From: an uncultured Chitinophagaceae bacterium
Lineage (GTDB): Bacteria > Bacteroidota > Bacteroidia > Chitinophagales > Chitinophagaceae
Direction of reading: 5' to 3'
Length of the DNA: 64,000 nucleotides
Assembly (NCBI GenBank): GCA_903884185.1
Contig: CAISDV010000090.1
Coordinates: forward strand, 1-64,000
Within the stretch, counting starts at the first letter, position 1, and the number at the start of each line of letters is the position of its first letter. The notes beneath the pieces are model-generated. The model searched no databases and was not told the origin of the DNA. It saw nothing but the letters and a program-made list of their open reading frames with translations. The position numbers and the translations under genes are program-made. This document shows positions 42,221-50,398 of the stretch, piece after piece.

Positions 42221-42862
42221 TTACATGTCAAAATTAAAGCCCTTCAATTCATTAAAATGGCCATTCAGCTTAATTTTCTCTTTTAAATTTTCTATTCCGC
42301 CCACCATGGGCAATACTTTGTTCAGGTGGCGCCTTATATATTCCAGGCGTTGTGTCTCAAATAATAAGCCAAGTAATTCATATTCTTCTTCCAGTGATAA
42401 TCCTGCATGGTGTGCTATATCGTAACTGGATAGTTCTTCATCGGGTTTAATAAAATCCTTGGTCACATTCAAGAGGCGATGCAGCTCTCGGATCTTTGCC
42501 ACAACTTTTCGCATCATTAATATATTCCTTATTTCATTATTCTCAGGATAATATACAATAGCGCCGCTGAATAATTTGTCGGGGATAGATTTGATGATTT
42601 CAAGCACCGTGAAAACCTTGATGCCTTCGGTGCGGATATCCATTTTGCCATCTTCATGCACTTTTACGATCTCTGTTATTTTTACTAGCGTGCCGGATTC
42701 ACTCACTCCATTATTCAATACAGATGGTATACCAAATGGTTTGCCCTCCTTGTGGCAATCCTCCACCAATTGCCTGTAACGGGGCTCAAATATGTGCAGG
42801 TTCAGCTTTTCACCGGGATAAACAACGATGCTGAGGGGAAATATGGGGATGAAGTTTGTCAT
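42221..42862 (-). CDS. LON peptidase substrate-binding domain protein
   Basis: 213 residues with only the N-terminal LON substrate-binding domain (FPLSIVVYPGEKLNLHIFEPRY and the later VRTEGIKVFTV segment). No AAA or protease domain is present. The C-terminal half is helical (VVAKIRELHRLLNVTKDF). Such stand-alone proteins may recruit substrates or act in protein quality control. It is divergent from the glycosyltransferase at 42924 with about 60 bases between, and precedes coaX. Confidence 0.88.
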   Translation of the reverse strand: MTNFIPIFPLSIVVYPGEKLNLHIFEPRYRQLVEDCHKEGKPFGIPSVLNNGVSESGTLVKITEIVKVHEDGKMDIRTEGIKVFTVLEIIKSIPDKLFSGAIVYYPENNEIRNILMMRKVVAKIRELHRLLNVTKDFIKPDEELSSYDIAHHAGLSLEEEYELLGLLFETQRLEYIRRHLNKVLPMVGGIENLKEKIKLNGHFNELKGFNFDM

Positions 42863-42923
42863 GCGGGTACAAATCTACTATCAAGACAGGACTTTATTAT
42901 CTTCGGCATGTATTCAGTCTTTT

Positions 42924-43688
42924 ATGAGTTCAATATCGGTTGTCATCATTACTTACAATGAAGAAAAAAACATCGACAGGTGCCTGCAGAGCTTGAAGGG
43001 TATTGCCGATGAGATCGTGGTAGTTGATTCTTTGTCAACAGATAACACGGAAAGCATTTGTATGCAATATGGTGTACGGTTTATTTCCCAGGCTTTTCTC
43101 GGGTATATTGAACAAAAGAATTTTGCGCTTGACCAGGCTTCGCATGATCATGTATTGAGTTTGGATGCTGATGAATCTCTAAGTGAATTATTGCTGGAAA
43201 GTATAGCCGATGAAAAGCAAAAGGGTTTTCCTGTAGATGGCTATACGATGAACCGGTGCAGTAGTTTTTGCGGAAAATGGATCAGGCATGGGGCATGGTA
43301 CCCAGACAGGAAACTGAGGCTGGTTAATAAGAAGAAAGGACGTTGGGGTGGTATCAATCCACATGATAAACTGGAATTAAAGGAAGGTAGTAGCATACAA
43401 CAATTAAAAGGCGAGATATTTCATTACAGTTATTATTCATTGGAAGAAGTGGTAACGCAGAACAATAAATTTACCAGCATACAAGCCAAAGCCATGTTTG
43501 CGCAGGGAAGGCGTGCCAATGTTCTTAATCTCATATTCAATCCATTACTCGCATTTATCAATGGCTTTATTTTAAAAGCAGGTTTTTTAGATGGTGCCGA
43601 TGGGTTTTTTATCGCTTCGTCTGTTGCTTACCAGACCATGGTAAAATATGCGAAACTCCTGCACTTGCAGAGAGAACAAGGGTCATGA
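42924..43688 (+). CDS. Family 2 glycosyltransferase, LPS core type (WaaE-like)
   Basis: 254 residues from the ATG at 42924, because the GT-A fold starts with SSISVVIITYNEEKNIDRCL. An upstream extension to 42828 overlaps the divergent gene and is unlikely. The DxD-like motif is in LSLDADESLS. WaaE-type signals include NRCSSFCGKWIRHGAWYPDRKLRL and GGINPHDKLEL. It should add a hexose to the lipopolysaccharide core at the inner membrane. It overlaps the convergent O-antigen ligase gene by six bases. Confidence 0.88.
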   Translation: MSSISVVIITYNEEKNIDRCLQSLKGIADEIVVVDSLSTDNTESICMQYGVRFISQAFLGYIEQKNFALDQASHDHVLSLDADESLSELLLESIADEKQKGFPVDGYTMNRCSSFCGKWIRHGAWYPDRKLRLVNKKKGRWGGINPHDKLELKEGSSIQQLKGEIFHYSYYSLEEVVTQNNKFTSIQAKAMFAQGRRANVLNLIFNPLLAFINGFILKAGFLDGADGFFIASSVAYQTMVKYAKLLHLQREQGS

Positions 43689-44888
43689 ATCATTTGAATG
43701 CCTATTCAGGTCATATCCCAAACACAAAAAAATGGAGAAAATGGCAACGCCATATTGCCCTTCCAAAGAATCATCAGTAATCAATGGTATCAGCAAAATT
43801 GTACAGAGCGAAACGGAGAATATATTTTTTAGGCTGAAGAAACTCAGAAGTATTATTAGTCCAATTGAAAACAGGATCGCTCCAAACCATCCGCTACCTG
43901 CGCTAAACACGAGCCATTCATTGGTTGGTGAGAATCGTTCATAATCTTTGGATAGGGGATGAAATTGTTGGTGCCATTGAGTGATTGATGATTTGATATC
44001 GCCAAAACCAACTCCTGCCACCGGATGTTTCTGTGTAATATCCCATCCCGCGCGCATAGAAAGTATCCTGTCGCCATCAGCAGATCCTTCTTCAAATTTT
44101 CCATTTGAATATTGATGAAAATTCCATACCGCATATTGTACACGATTGTGCAATGTTGGGATGGACTGGTAGGCGATAAAAATAGCTGCTGCTATTATAA
44201 TGAATGTAAGTAGCCCGGTCTTCCATTGTTTTTTTTGAAAGAGCAAAGAAAATAATTCGATCAATAATGCAACATATAAACAAAGCAATCCTGTCTTTGC
44301 TGCCAGCAAGTGCAGGTATGCGCCCAGCAGTAAAAGAATAATGCCACCGGTAATTTTTTCTTTTTGAGTTGATTGAAATTTTAATTGATAATACAGTACG
44401 ATCATTGTTAATACAACCAGCCAACTAAAACGGATATGGTCGTTATCCAATGCAACGGGAATTATTCTTGCAACGAGGTACGATTTGATGATAGCGTCCT
44501 TGTCGATCACATATTGCCAGTTACTCCATAAACAACATAGCAATACAGCTATGCTCAATAGCCAAATACCTGTTTTCCATTGTTTTTTTGAAAGCTGCAT
44601 GGATATAACCCCCAGGCAAATAGTAAGCAGCGGAAGTTTTGTAATAGCGCTTTGCCACCATAGCTCCTTATCAAGGCTCCATAGCCCTGAAACCCATACC
44701 GGTAAAAGGATACAGAGCACGCCAACTATAATATATTTCAGTGAAGATTTGTTTTGGGCTGAGGTAAAAGCAAAAAAAATCATAATCGCTGAAACAATTG
44801 ATAGTGCCGCACGCCCAGCAAACAAGCTCATGATGAGCAGCAGGAACGAAATAAAAGCCAGTCGGTTATTTTTCAACAGAGTTTGCAT
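43683..44888 (-). CDS. O-antigen ligase family protein
   Basis: 401 residues with about ten hydrophobic segments and a large periplasmic loop (about 260-340) with the conserved GVGFGDIKSSI and the R/H pattern of WaaL-type ligases. It would join lipid-linked polysaccharide to lipid A-core at the periplasmic face. It neighbours the LPS glycosyltransferase (convergent, overlapping by 6 bases). Some family members attach glycans to other acceptors, such as proteins. Assignment by topology and motif is moderate to good. Confidence 0.83.
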   Translation of the reverse strand: MQTLLKNNRLAFISFLLLIMSLFAGRAALSIVSAIMIFFAFTSAQNKSSLKYIIVGVLCILLPVWVSGLWSLDKELWWQSAITKLPLLTICLGVISMQLSKKQWKTGIWLLSIAVLLCCLWSNWQYVIDKDAIIKSYLVARIIPVALDNDHIRFSWLVVLTMIVLYYQLKFQSTQKEKITGGIILLLLGAYLHLLAAKTGLLCLYVALLIELFSLLFQKKQWKTGLLTFIIIAAAIFIAYQSIPTLHNRVQYAVWNFHQYSNGKFEEGSADGDRILSMRAGWDITQKHPVAGVGFGDIKSSITQWHQQFHPLSKDYERFSPTNEWLVFSAGSGWFGAILFSIGLIILLSFFSLKNIFSVSLCTILLIPLITDDSLEGQYGVAIFSIFLCLGYDLNRHSNDS

Positions 44889-44929
44889 CAGGGGGCTAAA
44901 TTCGTGTATCTGGTTTACTTTAGCAATTC

Positions 44930-45826
44930 ATGTGGCAGCAAATCATTAAACAAATCAAAGACGGGGATATAAAAGCCCTGGCAAGAGCCATTTCCCTTGT
45001 GGAGAATGAGCATGATAATTATTTTGAAATATTGCAGCAGTTGCCTCCTTCAGCAACAAAGATAATTGGCATAACAGGGGCACCGGGCGCGGGTAAAAGC
45101 ACATTGGTTGATGCATTGATCGGGGAGATCGTTTCACAGAATAAAAAGGTAGGCGTGCTTTGTGTTGATCCGTCATCACCCTTTCATTTGGGAGCGTTAT
45201 TGGGCGACAGGATAAGGATGAGTGAATGGTATGATCATCCCAATGTATTTATTCGCTCACTTGCAACACGAGGTAGCCTGGGTGGACTGCATCCAAAGAT
45301 CATGGAGATAGTAGACCTGATGAAAGCTGCGCCTTTTGATCATATCATTATTGAAACAGTGGGTGTTGGGCAAAGTGAAATTGAGATAGCCGGATTGGCA
45401 GATACCACTGTGGTAGTAGTGGTTCCAGAAGGTGGTGATGAAGTGCAGACAATGAAAGCTGGCTTAATGGAGATTGCTGATGTGTTTGTGGTGAACAAAG
45501 CCGACAGGCCCGGCGCTGATATGTTTGTAAAAAATCTGCGGTTAATGCTGGCGCCAGCATTTCATACCAAACAACATGAGATTGCCATTGTAAAAACAGT
45601 TGCCACACAAAAAGAAGGTACAGCAGAGTTATTGGAAAAAATCATGCAGCACCAACAACTGGTAGAGCATTCAGATAAAAAATATTGGCTGTTGGCAGAG
45701 AAAGCTTATCACCTCATTCAGCAAAAAAGAATGAAGGATATCAATAAGCAGTCTTTGTTTGAGCAATTAAAAAATGGTGAGGTAACGAATATCTATGCCT
45801 TTACAGATTCAGGCAAGATGAAATAA
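44930..45826 (+). CDS. meaB: Methylmalonyl-CoA mutase-associated GTPase MeaB
   Basis: 298 residues. A G3E-type GTPase that loads or protects adenosylcobalamin-dependent methylmalonyl-CoA mutase. P-loop GAPGAGKST at about 49-57, LCVDPSSPF, the ETVGVGQSE switch and VVNKAD guanine motif are all present. It is divergent from the ligase gene with about 40 bases between. The mutase itself is not within the window. Older literature calls the family ArgK. Confidence 0.93.
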   Translation: MWQQIIKQIKDGDIKALARAISLVENEHDNYFEILQQLPPSATKIIGITGAPGAGKSTLVDALIGEIVSQNKKVGVLCVDPSSPFHLGALLGDRIRMSEWYDHPNVFIRSLATRGSLGGLHPKIMEIVDLMKAAPFDHIIIETVGVGQSEIEIAGLADTTVVVVVPEGGDEVQTMKAGLMEIADVFVVNKADRPGADMFVKNLRLMLAPAFHTKQHEIAIVKTVATQKEGTAELLEKIMQHQQLVEHSDKKYWLLAEKAYHLIQQKRMKDINKQSLFEQLKNGEVTNIYAFTDSGKMK

Positions 45827-45830
45827 AAGA

Positions 45831-46070
45831 TCAATCACGATTTTCAAACGCGGTCACTTCTTTCTCCTTTTTCCACCAGCGATAACCAATATAGCCCACC
45901 ACTACAAACGGTGTGGCCATCAGGTAAAGTATGCCGCTGTTGAGCCCTTCGGCAGGGCCTTCACCCAACTGTTGCGCCGTTTTGGTGCAGATAGAACATT
46001 GGGCGCCAGCCGTTACGGCATAACATGAAGAAAGGAACAAAAAGAATAATATCAGTCTCCACTGTTTCAT
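45831..46070 (-). CDS. Small membrane protein with a CxxC motif
   Basis: 79 residues with a signal peptide (MKQWRLILFFLFLSSCYAVTAGA), then CSICTKTAQQLGEGP, one membrane helix (GILYLMATPFVVVGYIGYRWW) and an acidic end. The CxxC pair is near 25-28 and probably faces the periplasm, where it could bind metal or form a disulphide. It is convergent with meaB by 4 bases. A similar small protein often accompanies respiratory or copper genes in this phylum, but none is seen here. Confidence 0.72.
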   Translation of the reverse strand: MKQWRLILFFLFLSSCYAVTAGAQCSICTKTAQQLGEGPAEGLNSGILYLMATPFVVVGYIGYRWWKKEKEVTAFENRD

Positions 46071-46147
46071 ACAAAAGATTTCTTTGGCAAAGATACGGCC
46101 GGAGAAACAGCTAAAAAATTACTAACTTCCTCGTTCAATATTTTAAC

Positions 46148-47452
46148 ATGCCACAACATCGCAGAAAATTCATACAACAGTTGGGAGTACTTGCCGGGGC
46201 AGTTTCAGCTGGTACATTGTTCAACCCACTCCGTGCAGCCGAGATAGAATCTGCCAACAGAAAGGTTCAGCACCTTTCGCCCTGGGACACTGCCACAGAT
46301 GAAGATTATTGGAGTGTGATACAACAATCGTTTACGGTTAACCCCAATTTGATCGACCTTAATAATGGCGGGGTAAGCCCATCACCAAGGATCGTACAGG
46401 AAGCGGTGGAGAGGTATAATAAACTGTCGAACGAAGGCCCATCTTATTATATGTGGAGGATATTAGACCAGGGCAGGGAGCCACTTCGCCAGAAGCTTGC
46501 CGACCTGGCGGGATGCAGCCCTGAAGAAATTGCCATCAATAGGAATGCAACAGAAGCTTTGAATACCGTCATCTTCGGAATGAACCTGAAAGCAGGTGAT
46601 GAAGTGATCGGAACAAAACAGGATTACCCGAATATGATCAATGCATGGAAACAACGTGCCTCCCGCGAAGGAATACTGTATACTCAGATCAGTTTTAATT
46701 TTCCGATAGAGAACGACGAAGAGATTGTTAGCGCTTATGAAAAAGCCATCACACCCAAAACAAAAGTATTGCATGTAACACATATCATTAACTGGGTAGG
46801 GCAAATCATGCCAGTAAAAAAGATTTGCCGCATGGCGCACAAAAAAGGATTGGAAGTAATTGTTGATGGAGCGCATTCATTTGGGCTGCTTGATTTTAAA
46901 ATACCTGACCTGGAATGCGACTATTTTGGAACAAGCCTCCATAAATTTTTAAGCGCGCCCATTGGCAGTGGAATGATGTGGGTAAAAAAAGAAAATATTG
47001 AAAAGATATGGCCATTGGTATGCAACGATAAACCTCAAAGCCCCGATATCCGAAAGTTTGAAACCCTTGGTACACGAAGCTTTCCGATTGAACAGGGTAT
47101 CAGCGAAGCGGTAGATTTTCAGCAGGCCATTGGTAGCAAAAGAAAAGAAGAACGCATCCGCTACCTGAAAAACTATTGGGCTAACAAAGTGAAAGACATT
47201 CCCAAAGTAAAAATTAATACTTCCTTAAAATCTGAATATTCCTGCGCCATTTGTGGCGTGAGCGTAGATGGAATGACGCCTGGCGAATTAGACGGCGCGC
47301 TGTTTAATTCTTATAAGATACACACAGTAGGTATTGTTTGGGAAAATATCAGTTGTGTTCGTATAACGCCACATGTTTATACGCGGTTACAGGACCTGGA
47401 TAAATTAGCGAGAGGGATCGAAGAGATCGCGGGGAGGAAGCCTTCTAAGTAA
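46148..47452 (+). CDS. Tat-exported class V aminotransferase-fold PLP enzyme
   Basis: 434 residues, PLP-dependent, related to isopenicillin N epimerase and selenocysteine lyase-like enzymes. The N-terminus HRRKFIQQLG is a twin-arginine signal, so the enzyme should be folded with its cofactor before export. The cofactor lysine is in FGTSLHKFLSAP, preceded by VDGAHSFGLLD (the Asp that binds the pyridine N). The C-terminal end is complete. It has no operon partners. A periplasmic amino-acid epimerase or lyase is possible; the substrate is unknown. Confidence 0.87.
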   Translation: MPQHRRKFIQQLGVLAGAVSAGTLFNPLRAAEIESANRKVQHLSPWDTATDEDYWSVIQQSFTVNPNLIDLNNGGVSPSPRIVQEAVERYNKLSNEGPSYYMWRILDQGREPLRQKLADLAGCSPEEIAINRNATEALNTVIFGMNLKAGDEVIGTKQDYPNMINAWKQRASREGILYTQISFNFPIENDEEIVSAYEKAITPKTKVLHVTHIINWVGQIMPVKKICRMAHKKGLEVIVDGAHSFGLLDFKIPDLECDYFGTSLHKFLSAPIGSGMMWVKKENIEKIWPLVCNDKPQSPDIRKFETLGTRSFPIEQGISEAVDFQQAIGSKRKEERIRYLKNYWANKVKDIPKVKINTSLKSEYSCAICGVSVDGMTPGELDGALFNSYKIHTVGIVWENISCVRITPHVYTRLQDLDKLARGIEEIAGRKPSK

Positions 47453-47460
47453 GTATTAAA

Positions 47461-47602
47461 GAACCCTCCAAGGGTTAAAATTTTAAAGCCCTCTAAAAAT
47501 TAAGGTTTAAACCCTTGGAGGGTTTAAAAAATAAAACCAAAACCCTTGGAGGGTTTTTAAATTAAAACAAACTCTTGGAGGGTTCTAAACCCTCCAAGAG
47601 TT
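47461..47602. repeat. Dispersed repeat array, AACTCTTGGAGGGTTT family (copy 2)
   Basis: Five or so units of AACCCTTGGAGGGTTT type, direct and inverted, ending in a near-perfect palindrome (47569-47602). It lies between the aminotransferase stop and THX. Same family as 39603-39698. Confidence 0.8.
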
Positions 47603-47613
47603 ATAAATAAAAA

Positions 47614-47730
47614 TTACGCTTTTTTCTCAGCAGGTTTTTTCGTAGCAGTCTTTACTTTGTGCGGCCTGCTATTACCAAAGGAACCTTTGGCCCTTTTTCC
47701 TTTTGCTGTTTTTTTGTCGCCTCTACCCAT
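47614..47730 (-). CDS. 30S ribosomal protein THX
   Basis: 38 residues from ATG (47728-47730) to TAA (47614-47616), reading MGRGDKKTAKGKRAKGSFGN and onward to a Lys-rich end. It matches the THX family, a small protein that fits a cavity at the top of the 30S head and is present in many Bacteroidota. It is below the usual length cut-off for automated gene calling. It is followed in the minus direction by the repeat array and is downstream of the HU gene, with the HU terminator between. Confidence 0.85.
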   Translation of the reverse strand: MGRGDKKTAKGKRAKGSFGNSRPHKVKTATKKPAEKKA

Positions 47731-47767
47731 GATATTGGTTTTTATTATTTTTCGTGAACGGTAAAAA

Positions 47768-47793
47768 TAAAAAAATCCCGCCGAATGGCGGGA
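47768..47793 (-). terminator. Rho-independent terminator of the HU gene
   Basis: TCCCGCC (47776-47782) pairs with GGCGGGA (47787-47793), with a 4-base loop, and the minus strand then runs into Ts (47764-47775). Confidence 0.85.
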
Positions 47794-47815
47794 CTTTAAT
47801 TCGCTTTAGCAGAAA

Positions 47816-48085
47816 TTATAATTTTCCGCTTAATTCCTTGCCTGCTTTAAAGCGGGCAACTTTCTTTGCTTTGATTTTGATAGTAGCACCAGTCTGGGGG
47901 TTGCGGCCTGTACGGGCAGCACGTTTAGACACTGAGAAAGTGCCAAAACCAACCAGGGTAACTTTACCACCACCTTTTAAAGTTTTAGTTACTGCTTCAA
48001 TAAAAGAATCCAAAGTGGCGTTGGCTTGTGTTTTGGTAACACCTGCATCGTCAGCAAGCTTTGCGATCAATTCAGCTTTGTTCAT
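47816..48085 (-). CDS. HU family DNA-binding protein
   Basis: 89 residues from the ATG at 48085; a longer frame from 48139 includes an unlikely lead. MNKAELIAKLADDAGVTKTQ at the start is the HU dimerisation helix region, KVTLVGFGTFSVSKRAARTG leads to the beta arms, and RNPQTGATIKIKAKKVARFK is the DNA-binding arm signature. It packages DNA as a homodimer. A matching Bacteroidota promoter lies at 48118-48147 and a terminator follows. Confidence 0.95.
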   Translation of the reverse strand: MNKAELIAKLADDAGVTKTQANATLDSFIEAVTKTLKGGGKVTLVGFGTFSVSKRAARTGRNPQTGATIKIKAKKVARFKAGKELSGKL

Positions 48086-48117
48086 AAATGTGATTTTAAT
48101 GAGTGATTTAACAAGAG

Positions 48118-48147
48118 CAAAATTATCTGCTTTTGTCAAGTAACAAA
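48118..48147 (-). promoter_or_regulatory. Bacteroidota-type promoter of the HU gene
   Basis: On the minus strand, TTTG (48144-48147), then 18 bases, then TAATTTTG (48118-48125) match the -33/-7 pattern TTTG-N18-21-TAnnTTTG. It lies 33 bases before the HU start. Confidence 0.65.
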
Positions 48148-48253
48148 ATATTTTTTTGTTTTTAGGAAATTTTAGAACCTGCCAAAAGCCTTGTAAATAA
48201 AGGGTTTTAACGGGTTTGCGTATTTTGGAGAAAAGTATTGTAAAACAATATGT

Positions 48254-48286
48254 CCGTGAAACGCTTGCTGGATAAAGGTTTCACGG
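48254..48286. other. Hairpin in the 293-base space between DUF4286 and HU genes
   Basis: A perfect 9-bp stem, CCGTGAAAC (48254-48262) with GTTTCACGG (48278-48286), and a 15-base loop. No T run follows on either strand, so it is not a terminator. Could be an operator or a transcript structure. Confidence 0.4.
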
Positions 48287-48377
48287 GTTGTCGCATGAAA
48301 TCCGCTTCCTGTAAGGGTTTGAGGGAATATAGTGAAGATTTGTGATTGACAAAATTAAGTTGTAAAACTATCCACAC

Positions 48378-48683
48378 TCAATTCACAACCTGTAATAATG
48401 AGCGGAAACCAATAAAATGATCGCCCCAGGTATTAGTGGCATCCTGTCTTAATGCAGGTGCATATATTTCAATATAACGATTATAATCTGCTTTGCTCTC
48501 GGCATGATATTGTGCAGAGTAGGTGAATCCCTCGCTTTCATCTATCTCCAGTAGCCTCAAAAAACGATACTCTGAAAAGCACCCTGATTGCATTACTTCA
48601 GGAATATGTTTGTTCTTCATCCATTCTACCCATTGTTCATGTATGCTATGATCTACCTGGATGGTCACATTATATATAAACAT
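48378..48683 (-). CDS. DUF4286 family protein
   Basis: 101 residues. The DUF4286 pattern (IYNVTIQVDHSIHEQWVEWM near the start, PEVMQSGCFSEYRFLRL, and YSAQYHAESKADYNRYIE) matches a small alpha/beta fold like dimeric ferredoxin-like barrels. It is common in Bacteroidota and of unknown role. It is encoded 4 bases after the exonuclease III gene on the same strand and may be co-transcribed with it. Confidence 0.85.
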   Translation of the reverse strand: MFIYNVTIQVDHSIHEQWVEWMKNKHIPEVMQSGCFSEYRFLRLLEIDESEGFTYSAQYHAESKADYNRYIEIYAPALRQDATNTWGDHFIGFRSLLQVVN

Positions 48684-48687
48684 CGGT

Positions 48688-49458
48688 TTATACAGTTAAT
48701 TCAGCATAGATCGGGCAGTGATCACTATGCTTGATATGAGGGAATATTTTTGCATCTGCCAGCTGCCCTTTCAGGTTCTCAGTGATAGTGATATAGTCAA
48801 TCCTCCAACCCTTGTTTTGTAACCGAACAGTTGGGAAACGTTGACTCCACCAGCTGTAAGAGTCTTTTGCATCCGGATTTACCTCGCGGAAAGTGTCTAT
48901 AAATCCATTAGCAAGAAATTTATCCATCCATGCTCTTTCTTCGGGAAGAAAACCCGATGATTTTTTATTTCCTTTTGGATCGTGGATATCCACTTCCTTG
49001 TGAGCAATATTATAGTCGCCCGTAATAACAAGCCGTGGCCTGGTTTTCCTGAGTTTATTCAAATGGTCATAGAATTCATCCAGCCATTGGTATTTATATG
49101 TTTGCCTTTCATCGCCGCTGGTGCCGGATGGAAAATAAGCATTGATCAAAGTGATATTTCCAAAATCGAGGCGTATCACCCTTCCTTCAAAATCGCTCTG
49201 CTCGATCTTTGTTCCGTATTCAACTTTATCGGGTTTTATTTTGGTGAATACGGCAACACCACTGTATCCTTTTTTCTGTGCAGAATACCAGTAAGTATCA
49301 AACCCCAGTTCTTCTAATTTTTTATAATCCACGTTGTCTTTCTCAGCCTTGATCTCTTGTATACAGATGATATCGGCCGGATCGGTCTTCAGCCATTCAA
49401 TAAAACCTTTATTGATCGCTGACCGGATCCCATTGGTGTTGTAGGAGATGATACGCAT
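48688..49458 (-). CDS. xth: Exodeoxyribonuclease III
   Basis: 256 residues of the AP endonuclease/exonuclease family that repairs abasic sites. Motifs are SYNTNGIRSAINKGF near the start, IICIQEIKAE with the metal-binding Glu, TGDYNIAHKEVD with Asp/Asn, and KHSDHCPIYAEL with the catalytic His near the C-terminus. Length is normal and the enzyme is cytoplasmic. It is linked to the outer membrane-type gene at 49460 by a 1-base gap and to the DUF4286 gene by 4 bases. Confidence 0.93.
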   Translation of the reverse strand: MRIISYNTNGIRSAINKGFIEWLKTDPADIICIQEIKAEKDNVDYKKLEELGFDTYWYSAQKKGYSGVAVFTKIKPDKVEYGTKIEQSDFEGRVIRLDFGNITLINAYFPSGTSGDERQTYKYQWLDEFYDHLNKLRKTRPRLVITGDYNIAHKEVDIHDPKGNKKSSGFLPEERAWMDKFLANGFIDTFREVNPDAKDSYSWWSQRFPTVRLQNKGWRIDYITITENLKGQLADAKIFPHIKHSDHCPIYAELTV

Positions 49459-49459
49459 A

Positions 49460-50281
49460 TTATTGTATATGTTTCCCCATGGGGAAGGTGATGCCTAAAC
49501 TTAAAATTAATTCATAAGTGCCAAATGAATGGCTTGCCGTTCCCTGGTAAATGCCCAACCCTGAATAACTGGCATAATCCAGCTTATTGGAAAACTCCAG
49601 GTAAACAGTATTCGAAAAGGTTGCGCGCAAAGCCCCTTCTGCACCTATGTTCCAGCCACCTAACTGAAAATGAGGATCATTTGCCTTGCCAAAAAAAGAA
49701 TTGTCTACATGTGGTATCACCGGGCCGATACCTGCTTTTCCCAAACCATCCAGGCGGAATTTTTCATTTTGAGAATGCGTAATATGCCAACGCTTCACAA
49801 TATTGAACAATAAAAAATTGGCGCCGTTGTTCAAGTAATAATAAAAACCATTGGCTGCATTAAAAGCAAGGGTGGTATCAACCGGTTTATTATTGATCGT
49901 TCCATTGATGTGTGCATTCTGATCGGCAAAGATGAATTTGGTATGATCAAAATTGATCTCAAATCCGAGGTTCTTTTTTTTATTGAAGAAATACCCAATG
50001 CGGTAATTGTATTGAGGTATGGAGATAGGCACATTGAATATGCCCTGGTCCCACCCAGGATGATCATGCCCTGAAATACTGGTAAAGCGGTAATCATTGC
50101 CGAGAGAAGGCTGCATTACGTGGACCGTACTGTTTGTGTACCATTCTTTGTTATAGCCCCAGGAAAAATAAAATTCTCCTTTCCGGGCTTTTTTCTTCTG
50201 ACGGGTCTGCGCATTTGTATCTGAGTTGAGCAGGATAAGACTTGCAAAAAATATGGTGAAAAGAGTAAGGAAACGCATCAT
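49460..50281 (-). CDS. Predicted secreted or outer membrane beta-barrel protein
   Basis: 273 residues with a signal peptide (MMRFLTLFTIFFASLILLNS). The rest is rich in aromatic residues with alternating patterns (FYFSWGYNKEWYTNS, YRIGYFFNKKKNLGFEINFD) and ends in ELILSLGITFPMGKHIQ, like an outer-membrane barrel. No known domain is recognised. It is followed by xth with almost no gap, which may reflect one operon or just compaction. A role in the outer membrane is inferred from composition alone. Confidence 0.72.
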   Translation of the reverse strand: MMRFLTLFTIFFASLILLNSDTNAQTRQKKKARKGEFYFSWGYNKEWYTNSTVHVMQPSLGNDYRFTSISGHDHPGWDQGIFNVPISIPQYNYRIGYFFNKKKNLGFEINFDHTKFIFADQNAHINGTINNKPVDTTLAFNAANGFYYYLNNGANFLLFNIVKRWHITHSQNEKFRLDGLGKAGIGPVIPHVDNSFFGKANDPHFQLGGWNIGAEGALRATFSNTVYLEFSNKLDYASYSGLGIYQGTASHSFGTYELILSLGITFPMGKHIQ

Positions 50282-50398
50282 TGAGTTTGGCCGTATAAGT
50301 ATAGGTGCAAAAATAAGCAGACCGTATCACTGAACATATTTTTTATTAGAAAGGGTAATGCTATTAAAGGTAATTTTGATAGAAAGAAACAAGATCGC

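Noticed and set aside
39603-47602. CTTGGAGGG arrays considered as CRISPR
   Set aside because: Units are palindromic, of variable spacing and orientation, with no unique 30-base spacers, and no cas gene is present.
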